From assembly GCA_947305245.1 (NCBI GenBank), contig CAMZDG010000006.1, positions 1 through 64,000 of the forward strand: a DNA stretch of 64,000 nucleotides, read 5' to 3'. The translations under genes were made by a program, and so were the position numbers. Positions 27,018 to 36,201 of this stretch are shown in pieces. The notes below the pieces were generated by a model that was not told where the DNA came from, ran no database searches, and was given only the letters and a program-made list of their open reading frames with translations. Numbering within the stretch: the first letter of the stretch is position 1; every line of letters starts with the position of its first letter. The stretch comes from an uncultured Lachnospiraceae bacterium. GTDB taxonomy: Bacteria > Bacillota > Clostridia > Lachnospirales > Lachnospiraceae.

Positions 27018-28220
27018 TCAATCCTTAATCGTAATCACGTCCTTCAGCACATAGTGGAAGGAGGGCGCCGACGCGCTCTTGTTCTCCTCATATCCGCTGC
27101 GAAGATCGATCACGTCCTCGGGATTTAGCGGATCCACGCCCACGTAATCCCCCACGAAGACCATCAGCTTCTCTTTCTTGAACTTCTCGATCGCCTGGTC
27201 CACGGCCGCCTGCGTGCCGTCCGCGATGATCAGCCCGTTCAGGTCCAGGATCTGCACCCAGCCCTGCTCAAAGCCGGCTCCCACGTCATTTCCGTTCACG
27301 TTCCCCTCAATGGATTTCTCGATCGGCTTTTCATTCAGAACGGCCTCCGTCGCCGCGATGATATAATGCGACCAGTCAATCCTGGTGCTGACGAGGGAGG
27401 TGGTGGGCGCGATGTCGATCATACTCTGGTTATAGCCGACGTGATACACGCTCTTTCCCTGCTCCGCCGCCTCTTCACAGACCACGGCCGGCCCGATCGT
27501 GTCGGAGTGCTGCGCAAGGATGACGCACCCGTCGTCGATCAGCGACTGCGCGCATTTCTTCTCCAGCACGTAACTGGTCCAGGTATTGGTATATTGCACC
27601 TCCATCGTCGCCGTCGGCACGATGCTCCTGACGCCGAGCAGAAAAGCCGTATACCCGGAGATGACCTCCGCGTAAGGGTATGCCCCGACATATCCAAGCT
27701 TCGCTTCTTCCGCCGTGATCACTCCCTGATCGATCATTTCCTTCAGCTTCATTCCGGCGACGATCCCCGTAATGTATCTTCCCTGATAGATCTCGCCCAT
27801 AAAGGTGTGATAGTTCGGAAGCGGATCCTGGTTCGCGTTGTCACAGGTTGCCTCGCAGAACTGAACCTCCGGATATTCCTTGGCAATGCGCTTTGCCACC
27901 TCGCCGTACCCATAGCTCGTCGTAAAGATCAGATCGCAGCCTTCCTCGATCAGCTCGCGGATGGCCTGCTCGCAGGTCTCGTCCGAAACGTTCTCCTTCG
28001 CGACCGTCGTCACCCTTCCGCCGAAATCATAGGCGTCCAGCTTCTTTTGCGCGCGAATGAAATTATAGGAATACGGAGCGCTCGCGTCCCCGTCATAAAC
28101 GAACCCGACCTTGATCGTTCTGGACTGGTCATCATCCTTCGTGGCAAGATAATTGATGAAAGCAAAGATGCAGATCATCACGAGGGCGGTGATCACTGTC
28201 ACAATTCTCATTCTCTTCAC
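27018..28220 (-). CDS. BMP/PnrA-family substrate-binding protein
   Basis: A 400-residue protein of the basic membrane protein (Med/PnrA) family, whose members bind nucleosides or related small ligands. An N-terminal hydrophobic helix (IVTVITALVMICIFAFINYLA) without a lipobox Cys suggests a membrane anchor. Family segments include IKVGFVYDGDASAPYSYNF, CDLIFTTSYGYGEVAKRIAKEYPEVQF, GYVGAYPYAEVISGYTAFLLGVRS and YHVGYNQSMIDIAP. The GTG start overlaps the HD-GYP sensor's stop (GTGA), with GAGGAGG 10 bases upstream. No ABC permease or ATPase gene is adjacent, so a sensory rather than transport role is inferred. Confidence 0.85.
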   Translation of the reverse strand: MKRMRIVTVITALVMICIFAFINYLATKDDDQSRTIKVGFVYDGDASAPYSYNFIRAQKKLDAYDFGGRVTTVAKENVSDETCEQAIRELIEEGCDLIFTTSYGYGEVAKRIAKEYPEVQFCEATCDNANQDPLPNYHTFMGEIYQGRYITGIVAGMKLKEMIDQGVITAEEAKLGYVGAYPYAEVISGYTAFLLGVRSIVPTATMEVQYTNTWTSYVLEKKCAQSLIDDGCVILAQHSDTIGPAVVCEEAAEQGKSVYHVGYNQSMIDIAPTTSLVSTRIDWSHYIIAATEAVLNEKPIEKSIEGNVNGNDVGAGFEQGWVQILDLNGLIIADGTQAAVDQAIEKFKKEKLMVFVGDYVGVDPLNPEDVIDLRSGYEENKSASAPSFHYVLKDVITIKD

Positions 28221-31200
28221 TTAGCCTTGCCCTCCTCATCATTTGCCGTGTGCGCGGTCTGCTCCCGCTCCTCAAGGAACCACTTCGGGAGCTCCACATG
28301 CGTATGATACAGCGCATCCAGATTAATCTTTCCCTTTCGGATGAGCCGGAACAGAATGTCCACCAGCTTCGGGTCGAACTGTTTTCCCCTGCCGCACCGA
28401 AGCTCCTCCAAAACGATGGAAAAGTCCAGCTTCTTACGGTAGACACGGTTCGCCGTCATGGCATCGAACGCATCCGCGATGCCTATGATCCTGCCGTACA
28501 GCGGGATGTCGTCGCCCTTCAGGCCCTGCGGATAACCGCTTCCGTCGTATCTCTCATGATGATAGGTCACGCCGTCGACCACGTGCTCCACCAGCGTAAA
28601 GTCCTTGAGGATCTCCGCGCCCCTCGTCACATGCGACTTCATGATCTCATATTCCTTATCATCCAAGTGCGCAGGCTTATTCAAAACCTTATCCGGAATG
28701 CCGATCTTTCCAATGTCATGAAGCAGCGCGGCCTTCCGCAGGTTCTCGCATTCCTCCGCCGAGAATCCAAGCTCCTTGGCGATGAGCACGCTGTACTCTG
28801 AAACGCGCTGCGAGTGCTGGCTGGTGTTCTCATCCTTTGCGTCCACCGTCTTCGCGATGGCGAGAATGGTCTCATTCCCCATCTTCACCTGGTTCTTCGC
28901 GAACTCGAGCTCCTTCTTCTGGAAGTTGATGGTGCGCTGGATCTGCGTCCTCGCGATGAACCAAGTCAGCCAGGCAACCGCCAGCATGGCAACCACGAAC
29001 ATATAAACGTGGAACCACCCGGTGTCGTACATTTCCTGCTCTTTGACGATCTCGAACACGCTCTCTTCGATCTTTTTCTCATTCTTATTATCGAGCACGG
29101 TAAAGTGGAACTGATAGGTCCCGGCGGGCAGGTTTGTGTAGATGATGCTCGTCAGGGCGCTCTGGCGCGTTATGGTCGGCGCGGCGTCAAACCCTTCCAG
29201 ATAATAACTGATGCCCGGATCGTCCGCGGTATAATTGATGATCTCAGGGAAGATCTCCAGCTTGGAGACGTTCCTTCCGACATAGAAGGTCTCGCCTCGT
29301 TCGAGCTCCCGCTCCACGCCGTCCAAGTAGACGGACGAGATCTTCAGACGATAGGACCTTCTGACTGCGCCATAATCATGAATGTTGAAGCAGTAGACAC
29401 CGTCGTCGCAGGCCAGATACATGTCACCGTTACTCTCCAGATAATCCCAGGAATTCGCGGTGAGCGCCACGTTCAGGCCGCGCTTGGAATCGAGCAGTTC
29501 ATACTCGGGCTTCCCGCCTCCAAACAGCTCGTCCCGGTCCGTTACGTAGATGCCGCCACTGCTGAGCACAAAGAGCGTTCCGTCGTCCATGGCCCAGACG
29601 TCATAGTTATTATAATACGGGAAATTGTCCAGGAAGCGGATCTTATCTTCCCCGTCCATATAGCAAAGCCCGTTACTGGTCACGATGTACGCGCCCTTCT
29701 CCACTGGATCCTCCACGATCCTGAGGATGACGTCAGAGCTGAGGCCGTCCTTCTTGGAGAGATACCCTGCCGGCTTATCGTTCTCAATGACCACGATACC
29801 CTCTCCGTCCGTTCCGCAAAGGATCCGTCCGTCCGAAAGCTCCACCAGGCAAAGGATCATCGCCTTGCTCAGGCCGTCCTCATACCGCACCGTATTTTCC
29901 AGTTCATTTCCGCGAAAGAATCCAAGTCCTACGTCGCTGGAGGCCAGAAGTCTTCCGTCCGAGAGCTCGATCACGACTCTCGCCCAGTCGCCAAAATCCT
30001 TTCCGCCCGCCGTGCCGTCAAAGGTCGTGATCCTTCCGCTCTTTTCCGCGTGGATCAGTCCCTTGCCGTAGGTGCAGACCCAAAGTCCGCCGTCTGCATC
30101 CGCCTTGAGACACCGGACGCGCACGCCGGAGAGCATGCTCGTCAGCTCCGTATCCCATTTTTTCTTATATTTCGTGTCGATGAGGTCCAGTCCCTCATCC
30201 GTTCCCACATACAGATTGCCCTGCCATTTCGTGATGGCATTGACAACGCTCCCCTTGATCCCCGACTGCCGGTATAGGTCCGTAAACGGCGACGCGGAGA
30301 GCTTTAAGAGCCCAAGCCTGGACGAGGAAAACCACAGATTTCCCTGATAATCCATCGTCATATTGTCGATGGAATTACGGAATTCCCCGAGATTGAGCAC
30401 GTGGAAGGTATCCGCATCGTCCCAGTAGCCAACGCCATTATCGGCGCAGACATACTTTGTGCCGTCCCCCTTGAGATAAATCCTGTTGAGGTGGTTGATC
30501 TCCTTGCTGCTGAGGATCCCCTGCTCCTTCAGAGTCCCCTCCGAAACGTCATAAGCGTACACGTGGTTCGAGCTAGTCCCCGCATAGAGCGTCCCGTCTT
30601 CCTTAAATTGCACGCAGGTATAGATTTCCTGCTCCGCGCTTAAGCGCTGCGAGGCAAGGATCTCCGTCCCGCGGATCAGGAACAGTTCGCCGTCATTGGT
30701 CGCTGCGGCGATCATGCCGTCCGGACCCGCCGAGGAGGAATGCGCGTAGACGATCTCAGGAAGCTCAGCGAGAATGCTAAGCCCGCCGTCCAAAGTCAAT
30801 ATGATCATGCTCGAGGTCGTGCCGATGTAATACTCTCCCTGCGAGGACATGGTGATGCTCCGCACGGAATTCGCAGGCAGACCGTTGGAGGCGTCGATCA
30901 CGTTCGCGACGCGCTCCTGTATGGCAATGGATACGCCATTGTCATTGGTTCCGATCCAAAGTCTTCCCTCTTCATCCAGGTAGAGGCAGTTCACGTTTCT
31001 GACCGACGAATAGTCCATCAGCCGAAAATCCGCACCGTTATAACGGTACAGGCCGGCATAGGTGCCCACCCAGAGAATACCGTCGTTGGTCTGGATGACG
31101 TCATTTGCTTCCCCGCAGGGCAGGCCGTTGTCACTGCTATAAACGATCTGAATATTATTGTTGTGAATGTCATTGGACTTCGCCTGCGCCGCATCGCCAA

Positions 31201-31801
31201 GGAGCATCGAGGCCGCTAAGGCGAGCACGCCAAAAAGCGCAGCGGACTGCGCGAGATGCTTCCTGCGGAGACGGAACAGCTGGATCGTCAAAAACAGGAT
31301 CAGAAGCGTGATGAACTTATCCAGGAAATCAACATAGAATTCTCCCACGATGGTCGCGAGGAAGGGATGGACCTCCTGCTCCAGGAGATAAGAAACCACG
31401 CCGTCTCCCCACTGGTTCCCAACCATGCCTCCATTGACGAGCAGGTTGATGGGAGCAGAGATGGCGACGGAGCACATAGTGATGATGACGCTGGAAGTCA
31501 GAATGCCGAATAGGGACTCACACAGCTTTTTCCTGGCGCAGATGCCTGCGCTGATGCCAATGGCGATGCTGGTGAGCCCGTATAGAAACGACGTTGGATC
31601 CTGAAATCCATACGCAAGATTCAGGGTCAGTCCTACGATCGCGCCGCAGAACGGGTCGCAGACATAAGCTGCGGTCACCGTTCCGAGCGAATCCATCCAG
31701 ACTGGTAAGGAATAATGGTTCGCGATCATTTTCCCGAAATAATTGAACAGGATCATGGAAATCACGAACAAAACGATCTGATAAGTTTTTCTTTGACTCA
31801 T
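28217..31801 (-). CDS. membrane sensor: ECF-S-like domain, propeller, Y_Y_Y, HD-GYP
   Basis: A 1194-residue chimera. Residues ~1-185 are a multi-helix membrane domain (SLPVWMDSLGTVTAAYVCDPFCGAIVGL) resembling ECF-transporter S components. Residues ~220-740 are repeated two-component-propeller blades (GILWVGTYAGLYRYNG, RLWIGTNDNGVSI). A Y_Y_Y-type domain follows, then a membrane helix (VYMFVVAMLAVAWLTWFIA) and a C-terminal HD-GYP domain with HDIGKIGIPDKVLNKP and HHERYDGSGYPQGLKGDDIP, complete for c-di-GMP hydrolysis. Instead of a kinase, the propeller is wired to a phosphodiesterase. It starts 23 bases after the DHH gene and overlaps the BMP gene by 3 bases. Ligand unknown. Confidence 0.9.
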   Translation of the reverse strand: MSQRKTYQIVLFVISMILFNYFGKMIANHYSLPVWMDSLGTVTAAYVCDPFCGAIVGLTLNLAYGFQDPTSFLYGLTSIAIGISAGICARKKLCESLFGILTSSVIITMCSVAISAPINLLVNGGMVGNQWGDGVVSYLLEQEVHPFLATIVGEFYVDFLDKFITLLILFLTIQLFRLRRKHLAQSAALFGVLALAASMLLGDAAQAKSNDIHNNNIQIVYSSDNGLPCGEANDVIQTNDGILWVGTYAGLYRYNGADFRLMDYSSVRNVNCLYLDEEGRLWIGTNDNGVSIAIQERVANVIDASNGLPANSVRSITMSSQGEYYIGTTSSMIILTLDGGLSILAELPEIVYAHSSSAGPDGMIAAATNDGELFLIRGTEILASQRLSAEQEIYTCVQFKEDGTLYAGTSSNHVYAYDVSEGTLKEQGILSSKEINHLNRIYLKGDGTKYVCADNGVGYWDDADTFHVLNLGEFRNSIDNMTMDYQGNLWFSSSRLGLLKLSASPFTDLYRQSGIKGSVVNAITKWQGNLYVGTDEGLDLIDTKYKKKWDTELTSMLSGVRVRCLKADADGGLWVCTYGKGLIHAEKSGRITTFDGTAGGKDFGDWARVVIELSDGRLLASSDVGLGFFRGNELENTVRYEDGLSKAMILCLVELSDGRILCGTDGEGIVVIENDKPAGYLSKKDGLSSDVILRIVEDPVEKGAYIVTSNGLCYMDGEDKIRFLDNFPYYNNYDVWAMDDGTLFVLSSGGIYVTDRDELFGGGKPEYELLDSKRGLNVALTANSWDYLESNGDMYLACDDGVYCFNIHDYGAVRRSYRLKISSVYLDGVERELERGETFYVGRNVSKLEIFPEIINYTADDPGISYYLEGFDAAPTITRQSALTSIIYTNLPAGTYQFHFTVLDNKNEKKIEESVFEIVKEQEMYDTGWFHVYMFVVAMLAVAWLTWFIARTQIQRTINFQKKELEFAKNQVKMGNETILAIAKTVDAKDENTSQHSQRVSEYSVLIAKELGFSAEECENLRKAALLHDIGKIGIPDKVLNKPAHLDDKEYEIMKSHVTRGAEILKDFTLVEHVVDGVTYHHERYDGSGYPQGLKGDDIPLYGRIIGIADAFDAMTANRVYRKKLDFSIVLEELRCGRGKQFDPKLVDILFRLIRKGKINLDALYHTHVELPKWFLEEREQTAHTANDEEGKAK

Positions 31802-31824
31802 TGATATGCTACTTCCACAAATAA

Positions 31825-32811
31825 TTAAGATTTCAAGTAACCCATCTTCACGAGCACGTTCATAAATCTCTCGCGAAGCTCAGCATCATAATAGGCGCCC
31901 ATGGGCTCAACGTTCTGCTTTGCGATAAAGCCGCCTGCCATGGAAGCATGTCCGCCGGCATTGCCTAGGCCGGACAAGGCGTCGCGGATCAGATACCCGG
32001 CATGCACCTGCTCGATCTCGGAACGCACGGAGAACTTCAGGCCGTCCTCACGAACGGAGATCACAACCACAACCTCCACCTCGTCGAGTGCCAGAATAAA
32101 GTCCGCCAGCATTGCGATCAGGCTGTCGGGGCAGGCAAAGGGCACTACCGTAAAGCCGAAGCGGTCATATACCTGAATATTCTCGATGGCCGCGCCATAC
32201 GCCTTCAGGTCACGGAATGCCATGGTGTTCTGCTCCAGCTTCGAGATCTTCGCCTTGTTATGCAAAGGGAACAGGAAACGCAGCGCCGCGATGTCGAGAT
32301 CCGTCACGCCGCGGGAGAATTGCATGGTATCCATCTTCAGGCCATACATCAGCGCGGAGGCCACGTTCTCCTCCGGCGTAAGGCCCAGCTCCATGTAATA
32401 TCCCGTGATCAGCGTCGCGCAGGCACCGGTGATCCGAATGTCGGTATAATAATACTTCTCCTCCACAAAGGTGGGATGATGATCGATGCAGGCCACCTCG
32501 TCTCCGATGAAGTCGAGAATGTTGCCTCCGTTCTTCTGGCTGTCCACGCAGATGATGGGATCCTCTTCCTTCATGTCTTCCTTGATCTCATCATAGGAAT
32601 AAATGCTGATCCCAAACTCCTCGAGCATCCTGGAAGTACTCAGCTTATCGATCCTGCCGGCATAGCAAAGCGTCGGCTCGATCCCAAACTTCTCCAGAAG
32701 CTTTTGCAGACCAAATGCCGTTCCGATCGCGTCCGGATCCGGGAAATTATGCGTCTGGATATATACCTTTGGTCCTCTTTCTTTACAAAGCTCGATCAAA
32801 TCCTGTACCAT
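31825..32811 (-). CDS. DHH-DHHA1 family phosphoesterase
   Basis: A 328-residue protein of the NrnA-like DHH/DHHA1 superfamily. Motifs seen are HNFPDPDAIGTAFGL (motif I with metal ligands), VDSQKN, CIDHHPTF (the DHH motif) and C-terminal GLGNAGGHASMAGG (the DHHA1 glycine-rich substrate loop). Relatives hydrolyse short oligoribonucleotides, pAp, or the linear dinucleotides pGpG/pApA. It is the first gene of an operon with an HD-GYP sensor, so a role in finishing c-di-GMP breakdown (pGpG to GMP) is attractive but inferred. carB lies upstream, separated by a terminator-like hairpin. Confidence 0.88.
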   Translation of the reverse strand: MVQDLIELCKERGPKVYIQTHNFPDPDAIGTAFGLQKLLEKFGIEPTLCYAGRIDKLSTSRMLEEFGISIYSYDEIKEDMKEEDPIICVDSQKNGGNILDFIGDEVACIDHHPTFVEEKYYYTDIRITGACATLITGYYMELGLTPEENVASALMYGLKMDTMQFSRGVTDLDIAALRFLFPLHNKAKISKLEQNTMAFRDLKAYGAAIENIQVYDRFGFTVVPFACPDSLIAMLADFILALDEVEVVVVISVREDGLKFSVRSEIEQVHAGYLIRDALSGLGNAGGHASMAGGFIAKQNVEPMGAYYDAELRERFMNVLVKMGYLKS

Positions 32812-32839
32812 CTCATTTCCCTCCTTCGTATTTTTAAAT

Positions 32840-32866
32840 GGGGAGAGAACCTTCGGGCCTCTCCCC
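32840..32866 (-). terminator. terminator after carB
   Basis: GGGGAGAG pairs with CTCTCCCC, followed on the minus strand by ATTTAAAAATA. It lies 11 bases after the carB stop. The U-tract is weak, so some read-through into the DHH gene is possible. Confidence 0.6.
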
Positions 32867-32877
32867 GTAATAATGTC

Positions 32878-35800
32878 TTACTTATCCTTGATCTGTCCGT
32901 GCAGGCTCTGCAGGGAGTGAACCTCTCCCCTTCCGGCCTTCTGTACGTACAGGATTCCTTCCGCGGTCGCCCTTGCGGCTGCGATGGTGGTCATGTAAGG
33001 GATCTTGCCCTTGATGGCTGCCTTACGCAGGTAGGAATCGTCATGCACGCTGTCGGCACCGATGGGCGAGTTCACGATCAGGTCGATCTCGCCGTTCGTG
33101 ATCATGTCGAGAATGTTCGGTCTGCCCTCATAGAGCTTCTTCACCTTCTCAGCGGGAATGCCTGCTGCCGTGATGAGGTCACAGGTGTTTCCGGTGGCGA
33201 TGATCTTAAAGCCTGCCTCGTTGAACATCTTCGCAACGTCAACGACCTCGGCCTTGTCCTTGCGGTTTACGCTGATGAGTACGGTGCCGCCCAGAGGGAG
33301 CCTAGTCTGGGTTGCCTCCTGCGCCTTGAAGAATGCCTCGCCGACGGACTTGGAAAGGCCAAGCACCTCACCGGTGGAACGCATCTCAGGCCCAAGGATC
33401 GGGTCAACCTCCTGGAACATGTTGAACGGGAACACGGCTTCCTTCACGCCATAGTAAGGGATGTCCTGCTCTTTGAGCGCGGGCACGGGCGAAGGACGGC
33501 CAGTGATCTCGGAAGTGATGATGTCGGTCGCGATAGGCACCATGCGCACGTTACATACCTTCGATACCAGCGGCACGGTACGGGATGCGCGGGGATTCGC
33601 CTCGAGCACGTATACCTTGTCGTTCTCGATCGCGTACTGCATGTTCATAAGTCCGCGCACGTGCATCTCCTCTGCGATCTTTCTCGTATATTCCTTAATG
33701 GTCTCCACGTTCTTCTCGGAAATGTGCTTGGAAGGAATGATGCAGGCACTGTCTCCGGAGTGTACGCCGGCGAGCTCGATGTGCTCCATGACTGCAGGCA
33801 CGAAGGCATGGGTGCCGTCGCTGATGGCATCTGCCTCACACTCGGTCGCGTGATTTAAGAAACGGTCGATCAGGATCGGTCTGTCAGGCGTTACGCCAAC
33901 GGCCGCCTGCATATAGCTTGTAAGGTTTGCGTCGTCATATACGACCTCCATGCCGCGTCCGCCAAGCACGTAGGAAGGACGAACCATTACGGGGAAGCCG
34001 ATCTTGTGAGCCACCTCGAGGGCCTCTTCCACGGTGGTTGCCATGCCGGATTCAGGCATCGGGATCTCCAGCTTATCCATCATCGCGCGGAACAGGTCTC
34101 TGTCCTCCGCGAGATCGATGACTGCGGGAGAAGTTCCAAGGATCTTCACGCCGTTCTTCTCCAAGTCAGATGCCAGATTTAAGGGCGTCTGTCCGCCGAA
34201 CTGCGCGATCACGCCGACGGGATTTTCCTTCTTATAGATCGAGAGCACGTCCTCCAGGGTCAGGGGCTCGAAATACAGCTTGTCGGAGGTATCATAGTCA
34301 GTCGAAACCGTCTCAGGATTGCAGTTTACGATAATGGTCTCGAAGCCGAGCTTCTTTAATGCCAGCGAAGCATGTACGCAGCAGTAGTCGAATTCGATAC
34401 CCTGGCCGATCCTGTTCGGGCCGCCGCCAAGGATCATTACCTTCGGCTTGTCATTTCGGATCGGGTTCTTGTCCGCTCCATTATAGGTCGAGAAGTAATA
34501 TGCGCTGTCCTGCGTGCCGCTTACGTGAACGCCCTCCCAGGTCTCTTCCACGCCAAGGGCAATTCTCTTATTCCGAACGTCCGCCTCGGGAACGCCCAGC
34601 AGGATGCTCAAGTACTTATCGGAGAAGCCGTCCTTCTTTGCCTGGATCAGCGCCGCGTCAGCGGGAAGGCTGCCCTTGCATGCAAAGATCGCTGCCTCTT
34701 CCTCCACCAGCTCCTTCATCTGCTCGATGAAGTACTTCTTTACGTGAGTGAGCTCATGGATCTCGTCCACGGTCGCGCCCTTCTTCAGCGCCTCATACAT
34801 TGCGAAGTGGCGCTCGCTCGAAGCCGTTGCCAGCATGTTCAGGAGCTGCTCCTTCGTCTTTGCCTCCAGCTTTGCAATGTGGCCAAGGCCGTAGCGGCCG
34901 GTCTCAAGGCTGCGGATGGCCTTCTGGAAGGCCTCCTTATAATTCTTACCGATGCTCATAACCTCGCCAACGGCGCGCATCTGCGTTCCAAGCTTGTCTT
35001 CCACGCCCTTGAACTTCTCGAAGGCCCAGCGCGCAAACTTAATCACGACATAATCGCCATCGGGAACATACTTGTCAAGGGTGCCATACTTTCCGCAAGG
35101 GATCTCGGAGAGCTTGAGGCCCGATGCCAGCATTGCGCTCACGAGTGCGATCGGGAAGCCGGTCGCCTTGGAAGCCAGTGCGGAGGAACGGGAGGTTCTG
35201 GGGTTGATCTCGATGACGATGACTCTGTCGCTCACGGGATCATGTGCAAACTGCACGTTGGTTCCGCCGATAACCTGTACGGATTCCACGATGCGGTATG
35301 CGTAATCCTGCAGTCTTGCCTGCAGCTCCTTGGAGATGGTCAGCATGGGGGCCGCACAGAAGGAATCTCCGGTGTGCACGCCCATGGGGTCGATGTTCTC
35401 GATAAAGCAAACGGTGATGAGGTTGTTGTCCGCGTCGCGCACCACCTCGAGTTCCAGCTCTTCCCAGCCGAGGATGGATTCCTCTACCAGAACCTGGCCC
35501 ACCAGGCTGGCCTGCAGGCCTCTCGCGCAGACCGTCTTCAGCTCATCCTTATTATAAACCAGTCCGCCGCCGGCGCCGCCCATGGTGTAGGCCGGACGAA
35601 GAACGACGGGATATCCTAACCTATCAGCGATCGCAAGCGCCTCGTCTACGGAGTAGGCAACCTCGCTGCGTGCCATCTCGATGCCGAGCTCGTTCATGGC
35701 GTTCTTGAATTCGATACGGTCCTCACCGCGCTCGATGGCATCCACCTGCACTCCGATGACCTTTACGTTATACTTGTCAAGGATGCCTGCGCTGGCAAGC

Positions 35801-36102
35801 TCTGCGCAGAGGTTCAGGCCCGACTGTCCGCCAAGGTTCGGAAGCAGCGCGTCAGGACGCTCCTTTGCGATGATCTGCTCCAGACGCTCCTTGTTCAGGG
35901 GCTCGATGTAAGTGACGTCAGCCGTCTCGGGATCCGTCATGATCGTTGCGGGATTGGAGTTCACCAGCACGATCTCGTAGCCAAGCTTCTTTAATGCCTT
36001 ACAAGCCTGGGTACCGGAATAGTCGAACTCGCAGGCCTGTCCAATAATGATGGGGCCGGAGCCGATGATCAAAACCTTGTGTATGTCTGTTCTCTGCGAC
36101 AT
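32878..36102 (-). CDS. carB: carbamoyl-phosphate synthase large subunit
   Basis: Uses two ATP to build carbamoyl phosphate from ammonia and bicarbonate for pyrimidine and arginine synthesis (1074 aa, full family length). Both ATP-grasp halves are present (VLIIGSGPIIIGQACEFDYSG and VMILGGGPNRIGQGIEFDYCC), with EINPRTSRSSALASKATG in the first and EANPRASRTVPLVSKV in the second. The C-terminal MGS-like allosteric domain spans about residues 940-1070. The glutaminase subunit gene carA is not adjacent, which is unusual but known. No PyrR attenuator or arginine box is seen in the short leader. Confidence 0.97.
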   Translation of the reverse strand: MSQRTDIHKVLIIGSGPIIIGQACEFDYSGTQACKALKKLGYEIVLVNSNPATIMTDPETADVTYIEPLNKERLEQIIAKERPDALLPNLGGQSGLNLCAELASAGILDKYNVKVIGVQVDAIERGEDRIEFKNAMNELGIEMARSEVAYSVDEALAIADRLGYPVVLRPAYTMGGAGGGLVYNKDELKTVCARGLQASLVGQVLVEESILGWEELELEVVRDADNNLITVCFIENIDPMGVHTGDSFCAAPMLTISKELQARLQDYAYRIVESVQVIGGTNVQFAHDPVSDRVIVIEINPRTSRSSALASKATGFPIALVSAMLASGLKLSEIPCGKYGTLDKYVPDGDYVVIKFARWAFEKFKGVEDKLGTQMRAVGEVMSIGKNYKEAFQKAIRSLETGRYGLGHIAKLEAKTKEQLLNMLATASSERHFAMYEALKKGATVDEIHELTHVKKYFIEQMKELVEEEAAIFACKGSLPADAALIQAKKDGFSDKYLSILLGVPEADVRNKRIALGVEETWEGVHVSGTQDSAYYFSTYNGADKNPIRNDKPKVMILGGGPNRIGQGIEFDYCCVHASLALKKLGFETIIVNCNPETVSTDYDTSDKLYFEPLTLEDVLSIYKKENPVGVIAQFGGQTPLNLASDLEKNGVKILGTSPAVIDLAEDRDLFRAMMDKLEIPMPESGMATTVEEALEVAHKIGFPVMVRPSYVLGGRGMEVVYDDANLTSYMQAAVGVTPDRPILIDRFLNHATECEADAISDGTHAFVPAVMEHIELAGVHSGDSACIIPSKHISEKNVETIKEYTRKIAEEMHVRGLMNMQYAIENDKVYVLEANPRASRTVPLVSKVCNVRMVPIATDIITSEITGRPSPVPALKEQDIPYYGVKEAVFPFNMFQEVDPILGPEMRSTGEVLGLSKSVGEAFFKAQEATQTRLPLGGTVLISVNRKDKAEVVDVAKMFNEAGFKIIATGNTCDLITAAGIPAEKVKKLYEGRPNILDMITNGEIDLIVNSPIGADSVHDDSYLRKAAIKGKIPYMTTIAAARATAEGILYVQKAGRGEVHSLQSLHGQIKDK

Positions 36103-36161
36103 GATAGAACCTCCCTGGGATATGAAATTTGTTCTGTTTCGAACTTTTTACTCAATTGATT

Positions 36162-36170
36162 AGTATAACA
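36162..36170 (-). promoter_or_regulatory. extended -10 promoter of carB
   Basis: TGTTATACT on the minus strand gives an extended -10 element (TGn-TATACT), 60 bases before the carB start. No good -35 is visible 17 bases upstream, as is common for extended -10 promoters. GGGAGG precedes the carB ATG. Confidence 0.45.
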
Positions 36171-36201
36171 TATTCCACGCCAGATTACTAGCAATTTTTC
36201 A

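Noticed and set aside
32002-33858. 618-aa plus-strand ORF opposite the DHH gene and carB
   Set aside because: Spans two convincing minus-strand genes and their spacer; composition is typical of a shadow frame.
36103-36165. PyrR attenuator before carB
   Set aside because: Leader is about 60 bases and lacks the conserved PyrR-binding loop and a terminator.
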